Origin: Lachnospiraceae bacterium | GTDB taxonomy: Bacteria > Bacillota > Clostridia > Lachnospirales > Lachnospiraceae | DNA: 37,165 bases | Reading direction: 5' to 3' | NCBI GenBank assembly: GCA_024694625.1 | Contig: JAILJP010000026.1 | Span: 1-37,165 of the forward strand | Shown: positions 21,794-30,091 of the stretch, piece after piece | Numbering within the stretch: position 1 is the stretch's first letter | Layout of the letters: each line of letters begins with the position of its first letter | Position numbers and translations under genes: made by a program | The notes under the pieces: model-generated | What the model was told of the DNA's origin: nothing | What the model saw: only the letters and a program-made list of their open reading frames with translations | Databases searched by the model: none

Positions 21794-23722
21794 TTATTTT
21801 GCCGGCTTATTCTGTGAAGCTTCTATATATTTCAAGAATGCATCCTCCGGGATGGGTTTGGAATAATAGTATCCCTGCTCGTAATGGCATCCCATTTCTT
21901 CCAGCTTTTCTGCCATTTCTTTGGTTTCAACGCCTTCTACAATCAAATGTAAATTCTTATTTTCAAATGTTTGGATTACGCGAAGCAAAAAATCATTTCC
22001 ATCATTAAAGTACGCCCAGACAATAGACTTATCAATTTTTACGATGCTAAGAGGTAAACTTAAAATGTTAATGAGATTGGAATACCCTGTTCCATAATCA
22101 TCCAAAGCCAACTTCACACCTACATCAACCAGATGATTCATATTATCCTTGATTACATCAATGTTTGAAGCCGCTGATTCTGTTATTTCCAATCCAATGT
22201 ATTTCGGATCCACCCCATAATCTTCCATGATTTGTTCAAATTCAACAGAAAGCTTCTCTCTCATACACTGTAAAGGTGAAAGATTTACTTCGATAAAGGA
22301 TATCCCTAAAGCTTCCATATCGTGGTTCCGTACAAAAGCACATACCTTTTTAAAAACCTGCTCTCCAAGGGTTAAAATACTGCCGTTTTTCTCCGCTTTC
22401 CCCACAAATTCATCCGGGAACAAAAGTCCCAATTCGTCATCCACAATACGGACCAGAGCCTCTGCTCCTGTAATTTTCATATCCTTTGTGGAGTAAATCG
22501 GCTGATAGTATACCTGTAAGCTATCCTCTTTTAAAGCCTTCTTTAATGCATTTTCCACTCTTCGTTCACGAAGCGCCTGCTGATGCATATCCTCTGTCAA
22601 TCGAACAATAGAACCTCTTCCCTTCTTCAATGACTTCTCAATTGCTATTTTCAGACTATCCCGCAACACTTCCTGATTTTCCGCATCAATATCCTCCAAC
22701 ATATATGCAAAAACCGGCGACAAATAAAAACTGGTACTTCCAATAATGAAAGTATTTTTGCACCGTTTGATTACCAGTTCACAATACGTTTGAAGTTTTT
22801 CTGTATCACCATCAAAAATCATGGCAAAACGTCCGTTATGAACATAAAACTGGTTATGCGTCGGAAAAGATTCACGAAGAAACGTTGCAACAGAATGACA
22901 TAGCTCACTGGCAAGCTCTTCGCCATATACTGCCCGAAGTTCTCCATAGTTTTCAAACGCCAATTCCACAACTGCGCGTCGAATGCCATAAATAAAATCT
23001 TCTTCTTTTAGCTTACGTATGCTGTTTTCTCGGAACATTCCGGTTTTCCGTTCTCTGTCGTAATCCGGATTTTGAAAAGCCAAAAAAATAATCAGAATGC
23101 CTATGGTACTTCCCAAAGAAACTGTCTGCAAGTATGGATTGAAATAAACCTGATAAATATGTCCCATCAATGTAAAGAGAATATATACAAAAATAGAATA
23201 TCTCATAACCTTTCGGAACTTATTCTTTCTCGTTAAAACTACAATGGCACTCATAATAAGGTATGACACTGTGGTATAAAACATCACCGGTCTCAACTCA
23301 CCATACAAAAACTCATGATTCTCCGTTATATAAAAAACCGCTTTTGACCATGGTGAAGAAAGCATAACCGCAACAGCCGCTAAAAAAGGAAATGATAATA
23401 TAATACCACCTTTATAACTGATTTTTCCTACCGAAAGTTTTGATAAAGAACACACATAGTAGCAGAAAACCATAGGCTTAAACGCCAGTAAGACATAATA
23501 AATCATGTTAACGAAATAAAGTAGAACAATGGGAAACCTCGCACCTTTCACGCTTATAACGGAAGCAATTACATCAGAAATCGCAACTGCTACTGAGCTT
23601 CCCATTAATAAAAGAAATAACCGGTTGCTCAAGAGGGGCAACCACTTACGATATGCAAAATAAATAATTAATGTTGTTGTTATTAAAATCGCACTAATAT
23701 CAAAGTCAAAATTCCAACTCAT
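21794..23722 (-). CDS. Membrane protein with degenerate GGDEF and EAL domain (c-di-GMP phosphodiesterase), copy 1
   Basis: A 642-residue protein. Residues 1-215 hold about seven membrane helices forming a sensor-like module. A degenerate GGDEF domain follows: it keeps a DRERKTGMF segment, but NGRF replaces GGDEF, so it cannot make c-di-GMP. Then comes an EAL domain with GAEALVR, EVNLSP, LEITESAASN, ALDDYGTGYSNL, VKIDKSIV and EGVET. The metal-binding and catalytic positions look intact, so c-di-GMP hydrolysis at the membrane is likely, controlling motility versus sessility. The copy at 23820-25751 is a close paralogue with the same promoter. The flagellin gene ends 5 nt away on the opposite strand. 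Confidence 0.9.
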   Translation of the reverse strand: MSWNFDFDISAILITTTLIIYFAYRKWLPLLSNRLFLLLMGSSVAVAISDVIASVISVKGARFPIVLLYFVNMIYYVLLAFKPMVFCYYVCSLSKLSVGKISYKGGIILSFPFLAAVAVMLSSPWSKAVFYITENHEFLYGELRPVMFYTTVSYLIMSAIVVLTRKNKFRKVMRYSIFVYILFTLMGHIYQVYFNPYLQTVSLGSTIGILIIFLAFQNPDYDRERKTGMFRENSIRKLKEEDFIYGIRRAVVELAFENYGELRAVYGEELASELCHSVATFLRESFPTHNQFYVHNGRFAMIFDGDTEKLQTYCELVIKRCKNTFIIGSTSFYLSPVFAYMLEDIDAENQEVLRDSLKIAIEKSLKKGRGSIVRLTEDMHQQALRERRVENALKKALKEDSLQVYYQPIYSTKDMKITGAEALVRIVDDELGLLFPDEFVGKAEKNGSILTLGEQVFKKVCAFVRNHDMEALGISFIEVNLSPLQCMREKLSVEFEQIMEDYGVDPKYIGLEITESAASNIDVIKDNMNHLVDVGVKLALDDYGTGYSNLINILSLPLSIVKIDKSIVWAYFNDGNDFLLRVIQTFENKNLHLIVEGVETKEMAEKLEEMGCHYEQGYYYSKPIPEDAFLKYIEASQNKPAK

Positions 23723-23755
23723 ATCACTTCTCCAACAGTCGAATGACCCTATCTC

Positions 23756-23784
23756 ATTCTATCATATCCCCATATGATTATCGA
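23756..23784 (-). promoter_or_regulatory. Promoter of EAL gene copy 1
   Basis: Minus strand TCGATA (23779-23784), a 17-nt spacer and TAGAAT (23756-23761). The block from AATTGTTTCGA onward is shared with the promoter of copy 2 (25798-25826), including identical spacing and -10 box. Confidence 0.6.
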
Positions 23785-23819
23785 AACAATTTCGCAAATC
23801 CACTGAAAAACATCAACGA

Positions 23820-25751
23820 TTAACGTTTATCCCTGTTCCACTGTTTTTCCTCTACATAACGTACAAACTCTTTTTGGGGAACAGGCTTAGAATAGTAGTA
23901 CCCCTGCTCGTAATGGCAACCTAATAATCCAAGAGTTTCTGCCATTTCTTCTGTTTCGACGCCTTCTACAACCAACCGCAAATCCCGATTTTGGAAAGTT
24001 TGAATCACTCGAAGCAAAAAATCATTTTCATCATTAAAATAGGCCCAGACAATGGATTTATCTATTTTAACCACATGAAAAGGCAGGCTTAAAATATTAA
24101 TCAGATTGGAATATCCTGTTCCATAATCGTCCAAGGCCATTTTCACTCCCAGTTCCACAAGATAGTCCATATTGGTCTTTACGATTTCAATATTGGAAGC
24201 AGCAGATTCAGTAATCTCCAGTCCGATGTATTTTGGATTTACTCCATGCTCCTTCATAATGTTTTCCAATTCCTGTGCCAGATTTTCTCTCATACACTGA
24301 AATGGCGATAAATTCACTTCAATAAAAGACAGCCCCAACCCATCCATGTCATGATTTTGTACAAAGTCACATACCTGTCGAAAGACCTGATCTCCAAGCA
24401 TTAGAATACTTCCCTTTTCTTCAGCCATAGGGATAAACTCATCCGGATACAAAAGACCAAGCTCCTCATCATAAATACGTACCAAAGCTTCTGCTCCAGT
24501 AACCCTTTTTTCCATCGTAGAGTATATGGGTTGATAGTATACCAACAAATTATTTTGATTTAAGGCAGTTTTCAGGGCCTTTTCCACCTTGCTGTTTCGA
24601 ATGGCTTTCTGGTGAATCTCCTCAGTAAGACGGACAATGGCTCCTTTGCCTTTTTGCAAAGCCAATTCTATAGCAAGTCTTAAACTATCCCGCAAAATCG
24701 GTTGATTTACAATTTCAACATCATCCAAGGTATAAGCAAACACCGGAGAAAGATAAATACTGACATCCCCGTAATAAAAAGGCTTTTGACAGCGATTTCT
24801 CACCACATCCATATACCTAAGAACTGTCTCCTCACCTCCGGAAAAGATCATAACAAACCGACCATTATGGACATAAAACTGATTCTCTTTCGGGAAAGCC
24901 TCCAGTAAATATTTTCCCACCTTACTGCTTAAATCGCTGACAATTTCATCGCCGTATACAGCTTTCAGCGTCAAATAGTTTTCAAAAGCAACTTCTGCCA
25001 CAGAGCGCTGCACACCATAAAGCGTATCCTCGTCCTTCATTTTCCGAATGCAACTTTCCCGAAACAGTCCGGTTTTTCGATCCCTGTCATAATCCGGATT
25101 TTGAAAAGCCAGAAATACGATTAAAATACCAACGGTGTTTGCCAGAGAAACTGTTTGGGCATATCCATAGATAAAAAACTGATAAATATATCCCATTAGG
25201 GAACAAAAAATATAAAACAAAATAGAAAAGAGTACTACTTTACGCAGATTCTTTCGATTGGCAACCACAACACAGGCACTAATAAACAAATATAGTGCGG
25301 TCACATAAAACATCCAGCTTCGAAACTCTCCATAAACAAACTGATGCTCAGCTGTAACTACAAATAACTTGTTGTTAAAAGGTGTAGATAACACTATCAG
25401 GCATGTAGCCAAAAAAGGAAGGAGCAAAAGCCAATCTCCTCTATACTTAAACCTTCCCACAGGATACCTCGCCAGGGAAAAAATATAAAAAGTGAACACC
25501 ACCGGCTTAAATCCAAGAATAATGTAGTAGATCATATTGGAAATATAAATAAGAGAAATAGGAAAACTTGCACCTTTTTCACAGATTATGGATGAAATCA
25601 CATCCGTTAGAGCGACCATAGTAGAAGTGCACATCAAAAGAAAAAACAAGCGATTCCTGATTAGAGGCAACCACTTGCGGTAGTTAAAGTAAATCATCAA
25701 AGTGGAGGTGAATAATAATGCGCAAATATCATAATCTAGATTCCAATTCAT
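23820..25751 (-). CDS. Membrane protein with degenerate GGDEF and EAL domain (c-di-GMP phosphodiesterase), copy 2
   Basis: A 643-residue paralogue of the neighbouring gene with the same order: about seven membrane helices, a degenerate GGDEF domain (DRDRKTGLF, then NGRF in place of GGDEF) and an EAL domain (GAEALVR, EVNLSP, LEITESAASN, MALDDYGTGYSNL, VKIDKSIV, EGVET). The EAL part is much more alike between the copies than the membrane part, so the sensing specificity has probably diverged while the output was kept. The start at 25751 follows GGGGG at 7 nt; an upstream in-frame ATG would include that site. The two genes are 97 nt apart and each has its own promoter. Confidence 0.9.
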   Translation of the reverse strand: MNWNLDYDICALLFTSTLMIYFNYRKWLPLIRNRLFFLLMCTSTMVALTDVISSIICEKGASFPISLIYISNMIYYIILGFKPVVFTFYIFSLARYPVGRFKYRGDWLLLLPFLATCLIVLSTPFNNKLFVVTAEHQFVYGEFRSWMFYVTALYLFISACVVVANRKNLRKVVLFSILFYIFCSLMGYIYQFFIYGYAQTVSLANTVGILIVFLAFQNPDYDRDRKTGLFRESCIRKMKDEDTLYGVQRSVAEVAFENYLTLKAVYGDEIVSDLSSKVGKYLLEAFPKENQFYVHNGRFVMIFSGGEETVLRYMDVVRNRCQKPFYYGDVSIYLSPVFAYTLDDVEIVNQPILRDSLRLAIELALQKGKGAIVRLTEEIHQKAIRNSKVEKALKTALNQNNLLVYYQPIYSTMEKRVTGAEALVRIYDEELGLLYPDEFIPMAEEKGSILMLGDQVFRQVCDFVQNHDMDGLGLSFIEVNLSPFQCMRENLAQELENIMKEHGVNPKYIGLEITESAASNIEIVKTNMDYLVELGVKMALDDYGTGYSNLINILSLPFHVVKIDKSIVWAYFNDENDFLLRVIQTFQNRDLRLVVEGVETEEMAETLGLLGCHYEQGYYYSKPVPQKEFVRYVEEKQWNRDKR

Positions 25752-25797
25752 AAGACGTCCCCCTTTGCCCATTTACACCTTCTATGAGCTCTCTATT

Positions 25798-25826
25798 ATT
25801 CTAACATAGCTATATACTATTGTCGA
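25798..25826 (-). promoter_or_regulatory. Promoter of EAL gene copy 2, inside the end of the arginase-like gene
   Basis: Minus strand TCGACA (25821-25826), a 17-nt spacer and TAGAAT (25798-25803). The -35 lies within the last codons of the upstream gene (stop at 25810-25812). A perfect 8-bp hairpin GAAACAAT / ATTGTTTC (25825-25845) lies partly over it. Confidence 0.6.
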
Positions 25827-26493
25827 AACAATTATAGATTGTTTCGTTAATTTTTCTGTTAATTTCAATTTCACTATCCGTAGCGGCTTCTTTTTTCTCG
25901 CCACAAACATCCATCCCCAGCAGCCTGTGTTCCTGTAATACTCTCATAATATCCAGAAGTTCCGATAATTTCATATCTCCTTGATCCCAGTCGGTAGCAG
26001 CTTCATCTTCAGATAAAACATCTTTATCCAGCGAAACATAAATTGGCAAATCCTTTGGAATATTTTTCACCTCTTCTTTTGCGGTGTAGACAACTTCTTT
26101 GGGGAGATTACCAAGCTCCTCAAAAAGCGTTTTATCCACGTCAATCATATACACTTTTTTTAGATGAGAATCATCCTCAAATGCATTTTTCACCCATCCT
26201 CCACAGGAGAGAATATTTCCAAAAGAAGGGGGCTGGAAATCCGGATGATGATCCAATAGCACCAGCGCAAAATCTTCTTGTATTCTTTCTAAAAAAAAGT
26301 AAGAAAGATAGTGGTAGTTCCCGCTATCTATAAAATGGAGAGCCTTTACCGGTACATCCTTTAGTCGCTTGCGAAGAGTATCCACTGCCAGATCATCGCA
26401 ATAACAGTTGGTTCCTTCAATATCTTTACAATTAATTTCACACGGAAATCCGTCATATATGCCTGAAAGATTTATGTATATTTCCTCTTTCAT
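25810..26493 (-). CDS. Arginase/agmatinase superfamily protein (short)
   Basis: A 227-residue protein, shorter than the usual 280-310 of ureohydrolases. Metal-ligand motifs are present: SGNYHYLSY (H61), LVLLDHHPDF (D81, H83, D85), YVSLDKDVL (D156, D158) and GMDVCGE. The motif order fits the Mn-dependent arginase fold. The substrate is unclear, because the DHHPD form and short length differ from true arginases and agmatinases. The frame stays open to 26781 upstream, but the ATG at 26491-26493 has an AAGGA site and gives a compact fold. The gene is divergent from the EamA transporter. Confidence 0.75.
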   Translation of the reverse strand: MKEEIYINLSGIYDGFPCEINCKDIEGTNCYCDDLAVDTLRKRLKDVPVKALHFIDSGNYHYLSYFFLERIQEDFALVLLDHHPDFQPPSFGNILSCGGWVKNAFEDDSHLKKVYMIDVDKTLFEELGNLPKEVVYTAKEEVKNIPKDLPIYVSLDKDVLSEDEAATDWDQGDMKLSELLDIMRVLQEHRLLGMDVCGEKKEAATDSEIEINRKINETIYNCFDNSI

Positions 26494-26545
26494 GTGTCTG
26501 TCCTTTCTTCTATAATGGTTTTGGTTTAGCAAAGTGAGGTATTCT

Positions 26546-27418
26546 ATGAAATCAAAATACAAGGGCATTTTATATATCATAGCTGCAGGTTTTTGTTTTG
26601 CCTGTATGACGTTGTTTTTAAAACTTTCCGGAGATATTTCCTCTTTTGAAAAAAGCTTTTTCAGAAACCTTGTGGCAATCTTTTTTGCACTGGGAATTAT
26701 GGCAAAAGAAAAAATCTCTTTTCGATTAGAAAACAAAGAAAGCTTAAAATACTTAATCGCCCGTTCCTTCTTTGGCACCATCGGTATCTTTTGTAATTTC
26801 TACGCGGTAGATCATTTGGTAATTGCCGATGCCAATATGTTAAACAAGCTTTCACCCTTTTTTGCACTGATTTTTTCCTTTTTCCTTTTAAAAGAAAAAG
26901 TAAAACCCTATCAATTATTCTGTATTATTATGGCATTTTGTGGTGCCCTTTTGATTTTAAAACCCGGTGGAGAAAGTCTGACTTCCTTCCCTGCCCTCAT
27001 TGGATTGATTGGCGGAATGTGTGCAGGACTTGCCTATACCAACGTTCGTCTGGCATCTTTACACGGAACTCCGGGACCTTATATCGTCCTTTTCTTTTCC
27101 GTATTCTCCTGCCTTATGTCCATTCCCTTTAGTATCCCCACTTACACACCCCTTTCCCCGAAGCAGTTGGTGTGTCTCCTGTTGGCAGGGCTTTCCGCAA
27201 CCGGTGGACAGTTCAGTATTACTGCCGCTTACTCCCATGCACCAGCTCGGGAGATTTCCGTATACGACTACACCCAGATTATCTTTGCTGCCATTTTAGG
27301 CATCCTGGTGTTAGGTGAATATCCTGACATCCTCAGCTTTTTCGGCTATGGTGTCATTATCCTTGCCGGTGTCATTATGTTTCTCATTCAAAAGAAAAAA
27401 TCCGACCAGGAGGCTTAG
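26546..27418 (+). CDS. EamA-family (drug/metabolite transporter superfamily) membrane transporter
   Basis: A 290-residue protein with ten predicted membrane helices as two EamA repeats (about residues 5-135 and 150-285). Recognisable family segments are GFCFACMTLFLKLSG, SFFRNLVAI, LIARSFFGTIGIFCNFYA and NMLNKLSPFFALIFSF in the first repeat, and AREISVYDYTQIIFAAILG in the second. The family exports or exchanges amino acids, purines and other small metabolites; the substrate is unknown. A GTG at 26534 is in frame, but it is part of the GTGAGG ribosome binding site of the ATG at 26546. Confidence 0.88.
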   Translation: MKSKYKGILYIIAAGFCFACMTLFLKLSGDISSFEKSFFRNLVAIFFALGIMAKEKISFRLENKESLKYLIARSFFGTIGIFCNFYAVDHLVIADANMLNKLSPFFALIFSFFLLKEKVKPYQLFCIIMAFCGALLILKPGGESLTSFPALIGLIGGMCAGLAYTNVRLASLHGTPGPYIVLFFSVFSCLMSIPFSIPTYTPLSPKQLVCLLLAGLSATGGQFSITAAYSHAPAREISVYDYTQIIFAAILGILVLGEYPDILSFFGYGVIILAGVIMFLIQKKKSDQEA

Positions 27419-27432
27419 CCCTCTTGGCCGGA
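27401..27432 (+). terminator. Hairpin terminator candidate between the convergent EamA and kinase-like genes
   Basis: TCCGACCAGGAGG and its imperfect complement CTCTTGGCCGGA form a stem around the EamA stop codon, followed by a T-rich tail (ACTCTTATTCTTCT). The tail is not a pure T run, so efficiency is uncertain. Confidence 0.45.
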
Positions 27433-27444
27433 ACTCTTATTCTT

Positions 27445-28047
27445 CTACTTTTGCACATTTTGAGCCATTGCACAAATAGCCTTTACACAGTTTTCTTCTC
27501 CTAAAGTGCCGCTGTCCAAAGCCAAATCATAGTTTTGGTATTCTCCCCAGTGCTGATCCGTATAGTAGCGGTAGTAGGTTCGACGTTGCTTGTCCTTTTT
27601 CATGATACGTTTTTTAATGTCCACTTCCGGGTTTTCTCCGTATCTCTCCAACACTCTGGCAATTCGATGCTCCATATCCGCATGAATTAAAACGTGTACG
27701 GAAAAGATATCCTCATTTTTTAAAATGTAATCGGAGCAACGACCTACGATTACACAGGGACCTTTCTTTGCACAATCTAAAATAACTTTTCGCTGTGCCA
27801 AAAAAATTTCATCCTGAGGACTCTGAAAATACATAGCACTGGCTGTAGAAATATCAAACCACTTGTTGCTGGCTGAAGTATGTTCCCCCTGTTCTTCAAT
27901 CAACTCCTTGGCATATCCACTTTCCAAAGCCACCTGGTTTACGATTTCCCCATCGTAAAAAGGAATCCCCAAAGTTTCCGCAACCTTTTTACCGATGCTG
28001 TGTCCACCGCTGCCAAATTCACGACTAATAGTAATTACCGGATACAT
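27445..28047 (-). CDS. Cytidylate-kinase-like P-loop protein
   Basis: A 200-residue protein starting MYPVITISREFGSGGHSIG, which contains the P-loop variant typical of the cytidylate kinase-like family widespread in Clostridia. Further features are IPFYDGEIV, CVIVGRCSDYIL and a basic lid region KKDKQRRTYYRYYTDQ. It probably phosphorylates a nucleotide or a related small molecule; it is not the housekeeping Cmk, which differs in length and has a CMP-binding insert. The start at 28047 is 8 nt from GGGGG, whereas the ATG at 28053 is too close to it. It forms an operon with the PH-domain gene 14 nt upstream. Confidence 0.82.
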   Translation of the reverse strand: MYPVITISREFGSGGHSIGKKVAETLGIPFYDGEIVNQVALESGYAKELIEEQGEHTSASNKWFDISTASAMYFQSPQDEIFLAQRKVILDCAKKGPCVIVGRCSDYILKNEDIFSVHVLIHADMEHRIARVLERYGENPEVDIKKRIMKKDKQRRTYYRYYTDQHWGEYQNYDLALDSGTLGEENCVKAICAMAQNVQK

Positions 28048-28061
28048 AATCATCGCCCCCT

Positions 28062-28424
28062 TTACATGTCATCAATATCCGTATCTTCGTCTCCCATAAA
28101 TTCACGAACGGAAACTCTCTTCTTTTCTCTTTGTGCTTCCACTTTGCGAGACAAGTCTTCTTTTACCTCCATTACATCCTTTAGATTGACTAACTGGAAG
28201 TTTCCAAGGGTCTTGTCCTTTGAGGAAATATGAATGGTTCCCATTCCAAAAATTCTTTGAATCAGGCTTCTGGTAACCGTCAAATCCTGAATACGATATA
28301 ATCTCACTTCATCCTGACGGGTGTTTAAAATACCAGAGTCAATAAATAGTCTTTCATCATCAAAACTGTAAACCGTAAAGGTCCAGGGCAATCCACACCA
28401 CAGTCTTTTTCTAGCTTTCCACAT
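28062..28424 (-). CDS. Bacterial PH (bPH2/YdbS-like) domain protein
   Basis: A 120-residue protein. A basic/aromatic start (MWKARKRLWCGLPWTFTVYS) leads into a single bacterial pleckstrin-homology fold: FIDSGILNTRQDEVRLYRIQDLTVTR is the hallmark region, followed by GTIHISSKDKT and an acidic tail (GDEDTDIDDM). Unlike typical YdbS/YdbT proteins it has no membrane helices, so it would be cytosolic or peripheral. The role is unknown. GGAGAGG at 7 nt supports the start at 28424; upstream in-frame codons lack a site. Confidence 0.75.
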   Translation of the reverse strand: MWKARKRLWCGLPWTFTVYSFDDERLFIDSGILNTRQDEVRLYRIQDLTVTRSLIQRIFGMGTIHISSKDKTLGNFQLVNLKDVMEVKEDLSRKVEAQREKKRVSVREFMGDEDTDIDDM

Positions 28425-28526
28425 AAGCACGCCTCTCCTTCTTTTTGATAAAACAATTATACCACACACATAATTTGTTCACAAAAAATTAATAAATATT
28501 TAAGATTTGTTGTTACATTTTTCGTA

Positions 28527-28532
28527 TATAAT
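28527..28532 (+). promoter_or_regulatory. -10 box of the alarmone synthetase gene
   Basis: TATAAT 39 nt upstream of the start codon. The -35 region 17 nt upstream (GATTTG) is weak. A GGAGG ribosome binding site follows at 28560-28564. Confidence 0.45.
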
Positions 28533-28571
28533 GAAGCTGTGATGTGAATACATACCTACGGAGGTTTTTAT

Positions 28572-29387
28572 ATGAGCGACATGAAAGCACAGAATATTAT
28601 TACATCCATTAATACAGAAACACATAAAAAGATTAACTATAGCAGTCACGTTGTTTTAGAAGACGGAAAGATGGATACACAGGTTGAAGTAGAGGAAAAC
28701 CTTTCCGTTCACGAATTGGTTCCCATGACACTGGGGATTCAGGACGATATGTCCCATATTGTAGATATTGGCGAAGAGTTTTCCCACACTATGGACCCCA
28801 TTCTTCGACTTTATAACGCAGCCATTAACGTTACCACATCCCGATTGGATATTATAAAAGACGAATTTCAATATCGAAGACTCCGTGTTCCCATCCATCA
28901 TGTGGATACCCGCCTAAAATCCATAAAAAGTATTTTGGGCAAGCTTCAAAAGAAAGATTTAGACACCACCTTAACGGCAGCCATCAACAACCTTTATGAT
29001 ATTGCCGGAGTTCGTGTGGTTTGTCCCTACATCAAAGATGTATATCTGATTCGCGATCGATTGATTGCCCAAGATGATTTGATGATTTTAGATATCAAAG
29101 ACTACATCGAAAATCCAAAGAAAAACGGTTACCGAAGCTTACATATGATTATCCGAGTACCGGTTTATTTCATGAACAAAAAGCAAATGGTTCCCGTGGA
29201 GCTTCAAATTCGTACCCAAGCTATGGATATGTGGGCTTCTATGGAGCATGACATCAAATACAAATCCTTGTATGAAATTGATCCGGAGTTTGACTACAAC
29301 AAAGAACTCTTAGAATGTGCAAAGCTGATTTATCAGGCCGAAGCCAAAATGGAACTTATGAACAATAAATTAGAAGGCGAATTTTAA
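28572..29387 (+). CDS. Small alarmone synthetase ((p)ppGpp synthetase, RelQ/YjbM type)
   Basis: A 271-residue enzyme that transfers pyrophosphate from ATP to GDP or GTP, making the stringent-response alarmone in the cytosol. The synthetase domain occupies about residues 95-260 and has the family motifs YDIAGVRVVCPY, NPKKNGYRSLHMII and VELQIRTQAMDMWASMEHDI. There is no HD hydrolase, TGS or ACT domain, so it is not a long RelA/Spo. Residues 1-90 are an extra N-terminal region absent from the roughly 210-residue classical RelQ. It has its own -10 box, a GGAGG site and a strong bidirectional terminator overlapping its stop codon. Confidence 0.9.
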   Translation: MSDMKAQNIITSINTETHKKINYSSHVVLEDGKMDTQVEVEENLSVHELVPMTLGIQDDMSHIVDIGEEFSHTMDPILRLYNAAINVTTSRLDIIKDEFQYRRLRVPIHHVDTRLKSIKSILGKLQKKDLDTTLTAAINNLYDIAGVRVVCPYIKDVYLIRDRLIAQDDLMILDIKDYIENPKKNGYRSLHMIIRVPVYFMNKKQMVPVELQIRTQAMDMWASMEHDIKYKSLYEIDPEFDYNKELLECAKLIYQAEAKMELMNNKLEGEF

Positions 29388-29418
29388 AATAGGGGACGGT
29401 TACACCGTCCCCTATTTT
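29386..29418. terminator. Bidirectional terminator of the GGGACGG family
   Basis: A perfect 15-bp stem (AAAATAGGGGACGGT, loop TAC, complement). A tracts on one side and T tracts on the other let it serve both the alarmone synthetase gene and the convergent YgjP-type gene, whose stop codons (29385-29387 and 29412-29414) lie inside or touch it. The GGGGACGGT core marks it as a member of the dispersed repeat family. Confidence 0.9.
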
Positions 29419-29969
29419 CCCTCTGCCCGGAATTTGATTCCTTCTGTTTTTAACCACTGCTTGTGTTCTTCAAACTTTGGATCAAAGTCTTGTACAATCT
29501 TCCAAAACGCTTTGGAATGGTTCATCTCTTTTCTATGCGCCAACTCGTGAATCACCACATACTCCTGCACCTCTTTTGGTGCCAACATTAAAAAGCAGTT
29601 GAAATTCAGATTTCCCTGGGAAGAACAACTTCCCCATCTTGTCTTTTGGTTTCGAATGGTAATACGACCGTAGGTCACACCCATTTTTTTCGCCCACGTT
29701 TCCACCATTGGGGGAAGTTCCAAAGCAGCCTGATTGGCCAAAGCTTTGATTTCATCTTTGGAAAGAACTCTCCCTCCGAATTTTTCATTCTTTGCCTTTG
29801 CAATTCGTTCCAGGTTTTCATAAATCCAAAGTTCTTTTTCTTCCAGAAACTTGTTGATTCGTTTTTCGGAAAGGTGCAACGGCGCCCGCACCGTAAGTAC
29901 CCCCGGTTCTTTTATTTCCAGTCCCAAACTTCTTCTTTTGGAACGGATAATCTCTACTCTATAATTCAT
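29412..29969 (-). CDS. YgjP-type zinc metallopeptidase (DUF45/M48-like)
   Basis: A 185-residue soluble protein with a small N-terminal beta domain (VEIIRSKRRSLGLEI) and a C-terminal gluzincin-like fold. Zinc motif HELAH is at 141-145 (H141, E142, H145), with H151 following in NHSKAFW. KTRWGSCSSQGNLNFN just before it is the YgjP/SprT-like signature. The family is a predicted metal-dependent hydrolase; the cellular substrate is unknown. The ribosome binding site is weak (A/G-rich only), which makes the start at 29969 moderately certain. Confidence 0.88.
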   Translation of the reverse strand: MNYRVEIIRSKRRSLGLEIKEPGVLTVRAPLHLSEKRINKFLEEKELWIYENLERIAKAKNEKFGGRVLSKDEIKALANQAALELPPMVETWAKKMGVTYGRITIRNQKTRWGSCSSQGNLNFNCFLMLAPKEVQEYVVIHELAHRKEMNHSKAFWKIVQDFDPKFEEHKQWLKTEGIKFRAEGK

Positions 29970-30091
29970 TCTTATTTTTCCAATATTTTTTTAATTCTCG
30001 CAAAAATGCCCTTACATCATAGACCACTTTGTATATGTTATCAACAAACATTTTCCGCTATAATTTCCATAGAAATTACAAGGAGTTACCC

